64,000 nucleotides of DNA. Origin: Coprinellus micaceus. Lineage: Eukaryota > Basidiomycota > Agaricomycetes > Agaricales > Psathyrellaceae. The position numbers were made by a program, and so were the translations under genes. Positions 37,196 to 47,662 of this stretch are shown here, piece after piece (position 1 is the first letter of the stretch; every line of letters starts with the position of its first letter). Below the pieces are notes generated by a model. That model was given only the letters and a program-made list of their open reading frames with translations, was not told the DNA's origin and searched no databases. The DNA lies in contig OX596338.1 in assembly GCA_951394405.1 (NCBI GenBank), positions 558,001 through 622,000 of the forward strand, written 5' to 3'.

Positions 37196-37600
37196 GTGTC
37201 ACAGTAGCTGTCGCTTCGTTGGACCAGTTCTAACCCTGGTGGTTTGGGCCTCGCCCTCTCAAGGCGACTTGGTTGTCATTTAATTTTATCATCACGAAGT
37301 CAATACCCACTCCGTTCGTCCCGATCAACGGGCGTCTCCGAACACCCCGCGACATTGAACGGCTCTGGCATCTTGAAGCGTCAAAAATTATTCACTCTGC
37401 AACCATAATTACCCTTAGATAGGCGCCGGCCCGTGTCGATTGCCAGTATGTGCTACACCTCACAGCTCTTTCCCCTCCTAGACCCGACACTTACATTCAT
37501 CCCCAGATCGACAATTGTGCTTCCTATGGGTGACATCCACCGGGAAGCTTTGGAAACCTAGCGGACATCATAGCCCTATCGCCACTGGAACGCCCCACAA

Positions 37601-37880
37601 ACGGCGACGACGACGATCTCCGTTATCTCAAGCCCCGACCTCGACTTCCAGCTTGATGACGGTCTGCTCGGCGACCACTCCAAGCGCCTCAGCCAGGCTG
37701 TACCCACGCTACGAATTGTAGCGTCATCCAGGTTAAGGCGCTTTGACTGGATTTCTGCCGTGTGCTCTGTTCGGCACCTATTGACCAGATTCATTGAATC
37801 GTCAACTGCACTTCCATCGCACAGGAATGCAGTATTGCTCACCGCCGTTAGGTACGGCCTACGATTTCGGACGACGTCGC
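37601..37880 (+). pseudogene. Possible leucine-rich gene fragment
   Basis: A plus frame reads DLDFQLDDGLLGDHSKRLSQ followed by AVPTLRIV, which resembles a leucine-rich repeat of F-box proteins. No start, intron pair or C-terminal family motif is found. The antisense frame is open too (37576-37920), so the coding call is weak. Confidence 0.25.
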
Positions 37881-38257
37881 CGGAGCCACCCCAACAAGTC
37901 CATGACGTTCGTGGCTGCATTCACACCGTTGCGAACATCCATCCATTCTGTCGCGTAAGTCCTCGTGTTCCTTGTAGTCCACAAGTCGGTCGGCTAACGA
38001 AGAATTTTAATAACAGGCGGTGCATATCGATTCCACCCGTGGGTGTCTGTCGGGTTAGGGCAAAAGAGCAGCCATAAGCGACGCAACAGGCGGTTGGGAC
38101 GGACACCAAGGGTCGGAGTTGTGGTTGATTTGAATAAAGCATGACACAACGCTGGAACACGGGGGTGCTGTTGCCACCCAGAATAGTCGACCCATGTTTA
38201 CGGGTATATGTGACTTTGCAACGCTCTTTCACCAGCAATTTCTCTGCCCTCCTTGCC

Positions 38258-39506
38258 ATGACCTCCTTTCCTCTTGAAATCTTCACCGAAATATTCTCCC
38301 ACCTCCACGGCCAGAAGGATAAGGCGACCTTGGAGAACATCAGCCAGGTTTCCAGACCCTTGGCAGTCGTGTCACGGCAGTATGCATTATCGCACATCGC
38401 TTTCAAAAACCAGCACCACATCTTCGAATTCCTCGCCCTCGCCTCAGAGCCACATACAACCATTCCACTCCACCTTCAGTGCGACAGCGTAATATTCAAG
38501 AGTACCGAAACCATAGACGAAGGCAATATCCCATACATCTGCGCCCTGCTCGCCAATATCCAAGTCAAGCGCGCCTTGGGTTTCCACGTCACTGCTGGGC
38601 TTGGAGGGGTCCCACCAGCAGCCACCTCAATTTCCGGAGTGTGGGGAAACACACTCCGCCAGCTCAGCATATGTGGCGGGACACATACGCCCTCTACCTT
38701 CTTCCAATTCCTTTCGTCGCTCCCTCAACTCGAGTCGCTGGCGTTGCGGGATGTCAAGGTCGAGGAAACTGCCCCGGGGGGCGTACAGTACACATTCCCT
38801 CCCGCATTGACGCAGCTTTCGCTCTGTCACTGCGCTACCTTGTGGACATTCTTCCAGTCACACGTCCTCCCAGGAGGTGGCCTCGACAACGTTCGGGACC
38901 TGTACGTCCAAGAACTTTTCTTCGGCGGTGAGGCGGGCGTCGCGGATATGCAGGAGTGCTTCAGGCGACTGCACGCCGTCAACACCATGACCCTGGACCC
39001 CGTCTACCAAGATGATCGCCATCCAAACTTCAGTGAGCATCCAAACAGACCATTTTCAATGCGAAACTAAACGCGCTACCGTAGACTGTGGCCCGTACGA
39101 CATACTCCGAAGATGTTGGGAGGCCACCATTCTCCAGATGCAAGGGCTAAAGCTCCTGCGCGTCAATTGCGGGGATCTTCCGCCAAAGTTCGCAGCGGAA
39201 TACGTCGGAATGTACGCCATCCAGTTCTCGAGGCGCCTCGTCGAAACAGTCGTCGAGATCTATGCACCTCACTCCCTCGACCTTTCCAACCCGGGCGCTT
39301 GTGAAGCGCTTCTCGATGCAAAGCTAGACCCCAACCTTAGTGCCCCAGTGGGACTGGATAGAACCAACCTCGTGATTAGGGGGCTTCCGGGTCGGCTTCC
39401 GGGAGGTGTCGACCCTTGTCGCAGGGTTATGGTGTGTGAATGCCCAATCACTTTCCTGGAGACCGATTGGGAGCAAGCGATAGGCTCGAGGTTGGATGGA
39501 CTTTGA
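38258..39506 (+). CDS. F-box-like leucine-rich protein
   Basis: Predicted 398 residues from exons 38258-39032 and 39085-39506, with a 52 bp intron (GTGAGC...CGTAG, phase 1). The start MTSFPLEIFTEI opens the F-box-like segment; 39 further codons upstream are open but not conserved. The centre has CATLWTFF, SHVLPGGG, a longer acidic loop and LDPVYQDD, like the partial gene at the left edge. Exon 2 lacks the usual M-x-x-IF start but has LQMQGLKLLRVN, IRGLPGRLPGGV and an ETDWEQ end. It converges on the DUF4246 gene, with 253 bp between the stop codons. The adaptor role is inferred. Confidence 0.85.
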
Positions 39507-39759
39507 TTTCGTACCCGGACATTCACCCCGCTCGTAAGCCTAGCCTTCTTGGGCGAAACTTCTTCCTTTCTGGTCATCTTCATGGCCGCTTTCGACGTTC
39601 ACCTTCCATATACTTATAAGGACACCCACGGAGACTAGTTCAAACTTCAAATAGACTGGGTCCAAACTGGTCAACCTAACATATTATTGCAATCTGCCTC
39701 GATTACTTGAAGCCCATATGCATTCCACTACACGGCCCTTACAAAATATTTATACAAAC

Positions 39760-41783
39760 CTAATGCTCGCACAAGGATATCTCGACACCCTCAAACTCGC
39801 TCTGATGGGCTAGGACAAACTTCTTTCTCTCTTCCATCAATTCTTCCCGGTATACCTTTGCCTGCTCCAGGCTGATAGGGAAGTCCTCGACGTCGGAAAG
39901 GACCTTAGCCTTCAGCTCTGCAGGCAGCTTGTTCAAGTGGTCATTGCCGTCGACAACCCCGGCAGGTGACTGTTTCAGCACCTGCTCAGACCACCAGTCA
40001 AGCCTCTGCGGTGGGATGTCGGCCGTGCTGATAACATCAACGTTAGGATCGACGAGGAACAGGGCCAAAATCTTGCGGCGTCCGGGTTTTGTGGGATCAA
40101 CGAGCTCGAATGGCTGGACTTGGTGCTGAAAGATATTGGGGAAGGTAATCAGCCTTCCTTCCCTGGTGTCGACACTCCCAATATCTTGGATGGTATCCCC
40201 GTTTTGCTCAAGGCCGTAGACATCTTGGAGGAAGTCGTGGTGATCTTGTTCATAGCTGACGTCGTCGTATTCGAAGTTTTTAGATTGCTGACGGAAGGCG
40301 AGGCGGGATGGTGTGATGTTCTCGGAGGAGTAGTAGTAAATCGCCGTTGCACAGATGTTTTCATTCTGTCCGGAGAAATAGTTGTCAGCCATGACCTTTG
40401 AAACGACGCTTCGAGCATACGTACCATCATCCCCTCGACATGCCATGACCCTCCCCCGTAGCTCGGCTTCTCTGGTGTAAGTTCGATATTCGCTAGTTTC
40501 ACGATTATCTGGAGGCGGCTCTTCCCGAACGTTTCCTCCGTACCGAACGACTCCGGGTCGTCGAGAGGCTCGAATTCAGCAGGAGGGTCAGGACGAATCA
40601 CCCGCCTCGTAGTCTTGCACCATTCGTAGAAGACATCCATACGCCCCCAGTAGTCCGGCTCACTTTCGTCCTTTCGCGGCTCGGGTCTTTGTGCGTCGTT
40701 CTCTGGGTCAGGATCATAAGCGCACGTGTCGTACTGGAGACGCCGAGGAAGGGTAAGGTCCTGGTTCTTGATCGGGGCGAGCGTAAGCTCGAAGAGGGGG
40801 ACCGAAGCTGTGATAATGTCTTCGATGACATCGTACAGTTCGCGGTGGTGCTTGGGGTGCAGGTTGTTGATATAGGTGACGATCCTTGGGAATGTCTCAG
40901 TATCTGTGTCGAGTTCGGAAACATGAAAGGGGAAATGTCACATACTTCGCCTTCTCTCCAGAGATGTCGACCTCGCACGGGAGCCACTGATACTTCGGGC
41001 TGTATGTATTCGAAGGCCGATGTTGGAGCGCGGGGAGGACCTCCCCTTCCCCACACCGTTCAATGCAGTCGTCCAACGTGGTCTCCTTTGCCCCAACAGG
41101 TAGGATCCTGCTGACTCCATACACCAATGGGAAGAGACTTGGGTGTACGAGGTCGAGCACCTTGCCATCAGATCCTGGGTGCCAATCCTTTCGGCTGGGC
41201 GGGACGTCCTCGAGTGGTCGGACAGCCTTTTGCAAGGCGACTTTAACCTCCTCAGAAATGGCGGTGTCTGACTTAAAGACGTCTCCTGGCAACACCTGAA
41301 TGGCACCGTTTGGCTGCTGGTCCTGCTTCTCAGCACGGTACCGCAGTTCTTGGATGCAGTAGTTGAACATCCCCTCCGTAACTTCTTCCGCCGGCGAGGC
41401 AGTGGGTGGAGTGATGGCCTCAGCCTTCCATTTCTCCACGATCTCTTCGTCGAATACCTTCGGACATCCGTCAGAACGGTAGCCTTGCCTCTGTAGGTAC
41501 GAGGTATCGTACCTTCGTCGTCCAGTCTGGCTTGTCAGTCACGGCGTTCATGAACCGGACCATGCTGATTTCGCGAAGAGTGATCGTGTTCACCCTGAGT
41601 CGTAGAACCAGAAACACATCCGTTCAGCGGGAGGTGTGCAGATATACAGAGCAGCACTTACATTCCATCGTCGTTCGACGCATCCGCGATCGCGTTCGGA
41701 AACTGCTGATTGGAAGGGGTCCAAGTGATCCCATGTCCGTGGCCAGCCTTTGGGTGCACAAGGGATGGTTCAGGAGACGACAT
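39760..41783 (-). CDS. DUF4246 family protein (intact copy)
   Basis: Predicted 593 residues from five exons: 41783-41662, 41594-41513, 41457-40946, 40884-40425 and 40365-39760. Introns are 67, 55, 61 and 59 bp, all GT-AG, in the same phases (2, 0, 2, 0) as the plus-strand paralog at 47663. Diagnostic stretches are WHPGSDGKVLDLVHPSLFPL, WLPCEVDISG, RLQIIVKLANIELTPEKP and REGRLITFPNIFQHQVQPF. The SWHVEG segment (His387, Glu389) with His473 and Arg488 looks like the iron and 2-oxoglutarate ligands of a double-stranded beta-helix dioxygenase; that reading is my inference. Family members are common in fungi and lack an established substrate. A TATA box lies about 93 bp upstream. Confidence 0.9.
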
Positions 41784-41875
41784 TGCGGCAAGCTCGGTTG
41801 TTGGTTCGGGTTATGGGTTGGCAGGTGCAATGGCTGTCAAGAAGAAAGTGAGGAGGGGATCGGCCCAAAACGCCG

Positions 41876-41884
41876 TTTATATAA
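41876..41884 (-). promoter_or_regulatory. Probable TATA box of the minus-strand DUF4246 gene
   Basis: TTATATAAA on the minus strand, 93 bp upstream of the ATG at 41783. It supports that start. Confidence 0.5.
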
Positions 41885-42499
41885 TGTCGTGGCCATGATG
41901 TGACATTCGAAATCACACCGGGGTGACAAAATCCCGACGGAACGTCGGAATCCAATGCTCATGACACCGGCTGACTGGAGCGGGAGCGGCGGGATGCTTA
42001 TCGCGCGCCCAAGTGACGGCGGGTGGCGTTGTATGGGAACCGAGTCATCGATTCGCCGACTCTCATCCCCTGAATCCGTCGATTGCTCGACCGACGTTCA
42101 CCAGTCTGAGCCAGTCACGATGGGCTATGACGACCGAATGGTGGGTCGAACGACTTGCTGACGGAGGGCTTGATTTGTATGATGCGCGTCTATGATTGAG
42201 GTGGAGATCTGAAGGGCGGAGGTAGTCAAAAGAGTCAAAGCAAGCGCCGAATCGCCACGTGTCTTAGCGATCAAAGCCATGTGCACTTCGGGGCAGGTTC
42301 AATGTGAGTTCGAACCATCACCATACCATTCAGCACCCTATCCTGAGCCTGAAAGGACCAAACCTGGCCTGGGCCGCCAGGTCGAGCAAAGCGCTTTGAT
42401 CTTTGAAGCGTGGTCTTTTTGATTATTCTCTACGCAATGGTACCAATGGTTGGTGCACCTTGGGCGCTGGCCATTGTCAAAGTCCTCGACATACCAACA
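41885..42499. other. Divergent intergenic region
   Basis: Lies between the minus-strand DUF4246 gene and the plus-strand F-box-like gene at 42592, so it should carry two promoters facing away from each other. TATA boxes sit at both ends. No gene or repeat is seen between them. Confidence 0.5.
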
Positions 42500-42507
42500 T
42501 ATAAAAG
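42500..42507 (+). promoter_or_regulatory. Probable TATA box of the F-box-like gene at 42592
   Basis: TATAAAAG, 92 bp upstream of the start codon, followed by a CT-rich leader (CACTCTCTCACCCTCTC) typical of fungal transcription start regions. Confidence 0.6.
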
Positions 42508-42591
42508 GCGCTCTGGGGCTGGGAGCTTTAAGGTAGGGCTCACTCAAAGTTCCCAACCCTTCATCATCCCCCCACTCTCTCACCCTCTCAT

Positions 42592-43764
42592 ATGACCGAG
42601 TTTTCCGAGCTTCCCGCCGAAGTCATCGAGCAGGTGCTTGATCATGTCGGTAACGATGAAGCGACCCTACTCGCTGTTGCGGGTCTCGGATCACCACTCT
42701 GGAGAGACAGCTCGAGGCCCCGCCTCTTCCCCTCAGTCGACTTCGGGGGCACCCGCTCTCTGGTTCGGTTCGCGAAGCTTTGCCAATCCCCCCACTGTTC
42801 CTTCCCGAAAAGGTTTCAGCGCATCGTCCTACGAGCTCAGGCTGGGGTCATTGACAACATTAGTGACCTAATCCTCGTCTTGCATACCTTGGCCGCTTTA
42901 GAAGTGATAGATTCCGTCAAAATCGATGTCGCCGCAAACGCTCAGCCCATTCCCCCTTGGATCATCGAGGCCACTAGCCGGTTCTGGACGGACATCTCCC
43001 ACCTCGAGATCGTCGGTGGAACGCACTCCGCACCACAGCTCTTCAATTACGTTGCGGCATTCTCCAAGCTGAAGTCGCTCAGCCTGGACGGTGTCCTCTT
43101 CACTGCCATGACGGAGCGTCTCATGTTCCCCCGCAACATCAAGAAGGTGCAACTCGCTCGCGTCTCGAAGTTCGGGCGGTTCCTTCATGACAGGGTCATC
43201 CAGGATGGGGGTTTTTCCGCAGTTGAGAATCTGGAGGTCTGGGCCGAGGTCAGCGGCACTATCAGTGCAAGGGATGTTGGTCCCGACGAGCTAACGCGTG
43301 CATTCCGGGCAGGGCATTTGAGTCACCTGAAGGGTATTACGATACATCAGGAGCCTCTCAACGCGACTGGGCTTCAAGCTGCGATGACTAATATGACCTC
43401 CCTTCGCCTGTCCAAGGTTGGCCAGTTGAAGCATCTCTCGCTCGACTACAGCGGATTAAATACAACGACGCTTGTCTGCGTTCTTTTCGGGCATTTGCAG
43501 GGTACAACATCTGCGTCCATGCTAGAGACTTTGGAGATCCGCGTTCCAGCGTATACTAGCGGCGATGAAGACTTATTGGTGGACTGCTTGCAGGATATTG
43601 ATTCGGAGCTAGAGGGTGCCAACGAAAGTCGTTTGGATGACCCTAGCATCCGACCATTCGATATCGTTATACGGGATGTTGCGGGCCTCGAGGACGTCAA
43701 TCATCAGGACCCTATGCCGCATGCGATTGGGAGGGGCCACCGTGTTATATTTACCAGGGACTAA
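42592..43764 (+). CDS. F-box-like protein, intronless, subgroup III
   Basis: 390 residues in one exon; the only intact F-box-like gene here without the shared intron. The N-terminus (SELPAEVIEQVLDHVGNDEA to SSRPRLF) matches the family F-box-like segment at residues 5-50. The centre is a set of irregular leucine-rich strands (LEIVGG, LKSLSLDG, LKHLSLDYSGL). The C-terminal RGFPG-x-LP signature is replaced by DIVIRDVAGLEDV and RVIFTRD. It is closest to the broken gene at 58509. A TATA box 92 bp upstream and a pyrimidine-rich leader support the start. The SCF adaptor role is inferred. Confidence 0.85.
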   Translation: MTEFSELPAEVIEQVLDHVGNDEATLLAVAGLGSPLWRDSSRPRLFPSVDFGGTRSLVRFAKLCQSPHCSFPKRFQRIVLRAQAGVIDNISDLILVLHTLAALEVIDSVKIDVAANAQPIPPWIIEATSRFWTDISHLEIVGGTHSAPQLFNYVAAFSKLKSLSLDGVLFTAMTERLMFPRNIKKVQLARVSKFGRFLHDRVIQDGGFSAVENLEVWAEVSGTISARDVGPDELTRAFRAGHLSHLKGITIHQEPLNATGLQAAMTNMTSLRLSKVGQLKHLSLDYSGLNTTTLVCVLFGHLQGTTSASMLETLEIRVPAYTSGDEDLLVDCLQDIDSELEGANESRLDDPSIRPFDIVIRDVAGLEDVNHQDPMPHAIGRGHRVIFTRD

Positions 43765-44457
43765 GGGTGCGATGTACTTCCGTTTCGTAACATTATCCTT
43801 GCAAACGTTTAACTGTACCCAAGACCGCGCGACGATATCGATGTGCGGATCGCACTTGGGCGCTCATGAAAGCGCCGGCAAATGCGAGTACACACGAGGT
43901 ACGTAGGGCGCCTTGTACGAGTGATGGCCGGTCCCCGGACTGGGCACTGCTACTGCAATGGAAACCTTTCCATGGAGTCCATCGTCCAGTGTTACTTCCT
44001 CCCGTTTCCTTCCCAAATTATAGAATGGGAAAGTCGTCCCTCCCTAAGATATTTAATTCGCTCAGAAGTACCACAGTATTACTCTCTGTACGACCAGAAA
44101 TATGTCCCTCTGGCAGATAACCTTTGGGAGAGGTTCACCCTAAGCGCCCGCGAACACAGATAGGGGCACATCTTTGTTTGGCTCTGTTGTGGATCAAATT
44201 GTTTCCATGAATCAGCGTCGCCGCAGAGTCTCCCTGCTTTCTACCGCCGTCTACCCCTTGAAAGCGCCGCAAAACGGGGGAGTTTCAACTGATTTTTCTA
44301 GGCTTCTAGGAACAAGGAACAACGCTGCAACCCACCTCTTTGCACAATCTGCAAAAGATTCACCCGATTGACTACCTGCACGCGATCCCATCTCGTACGT
44401 CCATCTTCGTTATCCCCTCTACTGGGCCTTTAAACGGTTGTTATAGTGTGACTCCAC
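43765..44457. other. 0.7 kb spacer
   Basis: No gene seen. It must contain the promoter and leader of the ubiquitin hydrolase gene. A non-coding first exon is possible, because a good acceptor (GTTATAG) lies just before the ATG at 44458. Confidence 0.4.
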
Positions 44458-47396
44458 ATGACAAGCCCACAGGTGCCCTATCCACATGGGGGCCACGGAC
44501 CAGGCCCTTCCTATTATCACCAACCACCCCCAGTCTATGGCTCCAGCAGTCCTGGGCCAAACCCTCACTATGCCTACCAGTACCCACCTCCACCTCCACC
44601 ACACCACCACCCGGGGCCATCCAGACCAAATGGACGAGGAGGGGGTCCTTACAACCCCAGAAACCAACCCCACAACCCATACGTCTACTACCCACCACCC
44701 TATGGCCACCACCCAGGGCCCATTCCCATGCAAGCGCCCAACCCCCACCCATACCCGCGCAACCAACCTTATTCCCCATCGTATGCGTACCTGAATCCTG
44801 CTGCTGTCCCATTCACACCCCCTCGGCATACACCACAGCCCATGTCACCCAGTGTGTCCAAACAACGACCTGCCATACCCGAGTTCGCCCCTGCGATTCC
44901 CATTGTATCTCCTAGAGCACAAAAGCCTGCGGGCCCCCCTCCTCAACCAGAAGCTGAGGCCGTCCCCGATGAGCCAGGGTCCCCTACCAGCGACGAGCAG
45001 GAGCCATCGTCGCATCAGATGGGGTCGATACAGTCCACAGACCCATCCCCTCCAACCCCTGAGCCCACCATGGACTCCACTCTCGCTACCACGGAGCTCA
45101 CAGACCCCTCCCTACCCCTGTCCTTTGCCACCTCTGACCCCACAGACCCATCTCCTCCGATCTCATTCGCCATCTGGTCTCGCAGACCGCGCGATCCGTC
45201 GCAAGCACCGGGGATCATCATCTCTCCCCGAGCTTGCCCACCGCCCAAGGTCATGGATGAGGCCTTCGATTCGAAAACTCCGCCCATATCACCCCGCGCA
45301 GCGAAGAAGAAGCTGCCGAGTTCTGTTGCCCCACGGGACACCAACACACTTCGATTAGATGCTGTACCACACTCGCAGACCAGCTCGACCGTGCCATCGT
45401 CAGCTGTGACAGAGAACGCGGACACGCCCACGATTCCGGGGTCGCCTGCTACCACAAATACGTCGATATCTACCGAGGCCAAACCTGAGGTGAAACCCAC
45501 CCCTGCTTCCGAGAACGACTCGTCTGTGCCTTCTGATGAGAAGAGGGCAGACGATGAAGCCCCTTTCGTACCAGTACCTGAGCCAGCCGCGACACCTGCT
45601 GCCCCTCCCGTGAAGAAATCCTGGGCGTCCCTCCTCCGTCCCGCATCCTCATCTTCTTCATCAACCTTGACCAAGAACGCCCTCCCCACCTCGTCCATCG
45701 TCGGCTTCTCCATTCCCGCCGACGCGCCTTCCGCCCCTCCTGCACAGTCCGTCTCCCCAAACCGAAAGACTGAACTTCTCAACCTCCTTATGAGTCCCCC
45801 ATCTACCGCCGCGTTCGCACCGAGAATTCGCCCGAGGGGCCTCGTGAATAGCGGGAATATGTGCTTTGCGAATGCGGTTCTTCAGATTTTGGTTTATTGC
45901 CCACCGTTCCATCGGTTGTTTGTGGAGTTAGGGAAGGTGCTACCGAGTGTGGCCGTTGCGAGCGAGAGGGAACGAGAGAAAGAACGCGAGAGAGAGTGGG
46001 CTGGGTTGCCAAGCGCCACTACCTCTACCACTACCACCGCGAACGGGACGAGTTCGTCGACGAACACATCCACGGCTAGTTCGAAGCCAGCGGCAAACAC
46101 AACGCCGCTTGTGGATGCGACTGCTTTGTTCTTGCAGGAGTTCCTCGAAAAGCAGAAGTTGAAATCGAAGGAGAACGGAGGGAAGAACAGTGGATTTAAC
46201 AGGGCAGGGAAGGGCAAGGAGCGTGAGCTTCTAGCTGACGATGCCGACGATGATTGGGACACTGTGAACTCGTTCCTCCCGACCTACATATATGACGCGA
46301 TGAGGGAGAAGAAACGGTTCGATACGATGCGTGGAGGGCAGCAGGAGGATGCGGAGGAGTTCCTTGGGTTTTACCTCGATACGTTGGAGGAGGAGTTGTT
46401 ACTTTTACTAAACAGCGTCGCGAAGACGGAAGCAGGTGGAGAGGAAAATAGTGGGGAGGAAAAGAAGGAAGAGGGGTGGATGGAGGTGGGCAAGAAGAAC
46501 AGGATGGTGGTTACAAGAACGGTGAGTGCACTTCTGCCCACTGCGTAAGGGTTTGAGACTGACGTTCGGTTTTGTGTGGCGTCCAAGATTAAGGCTTCCG
46601 AGAGTCCCATCACGAGAATCTTCGGAGGCAAGTTCCGCTCAACATTGCACGCGCCAAGGCAGAAAGATTCTGCCGTTGTGGAGGATTGGAGATCCTTGCG
46701 TCTCGACATTCAGGTTAGTGCACCCTTTATCATTCCCTCTCCTATTCAGCATGCTAACATTGATATCCTTTGGCAGCCCGACACCATCCACACCATTCAA
46801 GACGCGCTCGCCTATATCTCCCACCCGCAACATGTGCAACTCTCTATCCCCACCCAACCGGTTCCCGTCGAAGCCACACAGACCGTCTCCATTGAGAGCC
46901 TGCCCCCAATTTTGGTTTTGCATATCAAGAGGTTTGAGTACGACGTGAAGGTGGGGGGTGTGGTGAAGGTTGGGAAGCAGGTGAGCTTTGAGGAGGAGCT
47001 GGCTATTGGTGGGGGTGAGTTCTCGCTCTTTTCATTGAACGCCGAACGTGGTACTGACACCAACTCGCAGATCTCATGGCACCCGCCGCGAAGAAAACGA
47101 CGGCAGGGCCCACACGGTACAAACTTTTCGGTGTGCTCTACCACCACGGGCTATCAGCATCTGGGGGCCACTACACCCTTGACGTCCTTCACCCTAACCG
47201 TTACGCAAGTCTCGCCGTCCCCACCTCAGTGGCCAGCGCCGTCTCAGGCACTGGGGCGTTGAAACCGAGAGAAGGATGGATACGGATCGACGACGATCTG
47301 GTGTCGGATGTGCGGCACGAGGATGTGTTTGGTACAACCGTGCAGGAGAGGGACGAGAGTAGGTGTGCGTACCTTTTGTTTTATAGGCGGTTGTAG
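44458..47396 (+). CDS. Ubiquitin carboxyl-terminal hydrolase, Ubp3/USP10 type
   Basis: Predicted 917 residues from exons 44458-46521, 46588-46713, 46777-47014 and 47071-47396; introns are 66, 63 and 56 bp. Residues 1-455 are disordered and rich in Pro, Ser, His and Tyr. The USP catalytic domain starts at GLVNSGNMCFANAVLQIL (nucleophile Cys469). It continues with GGQQEDAEEFLGFYLD, SPITRIFGGKFRS and LPPILVLHIKRFEYD, and ends with the His box HHGLSASGGHY (His843) and GWIRIDDDLV. The domain order and the RIFGG block point to the Ubp3/USP10 class, which removes ubiquitin from proteins in the cytosol. A charged, low-complexity insert (about residues 500-600) splits the domain, as is usual in this class. 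Confidence 0.92.
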
Positions 47397-47662
47397 GGAA
47401 AGGTTTTGTAGGGGACTTTGTAGAGTAGGTGGTTGGCTTTCTTGTTTTGAGAATCTAATTTCTTCGAAACTTGGTTCTTGGTCGAGTTCACTCGGCAGGG
47501 ACCTCTTCACGCTGATTGTGGACGTCACATTTGCGCCGCTCGGGGGAAGTAGGTATATGAATTGGGGAAGGCTGGGACATCCGATATCGATTCGACCCTT
47601 TCCGTTCCTTCCTTCCACATACTCATATACTCTCTGTATCCATCTCACTTTCTCCTTCAGCC

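Larger units (their letters stand above)
33352..38257. other. 4.9 kb spacer with gene remnants
   Basis: It contains a perfect hairpin (34398-34432), protein-like stretches at 36170-37195 and 37601-37880 listed separately, and otherwise nothing that I recognise. It is the longest spacer in the F-box-like array that has no detectable copy of the duplicated block. Confidence 0.4.

Noticed and set aside
45015..45782. 255-codon open frame on the minus strand
   Set aside because: It lies wholly antisense to the proline- and serine-rich N-terminus of the ubiquitin hydrolase, where codon bias leaves the antisense frame open; no motif of its own.
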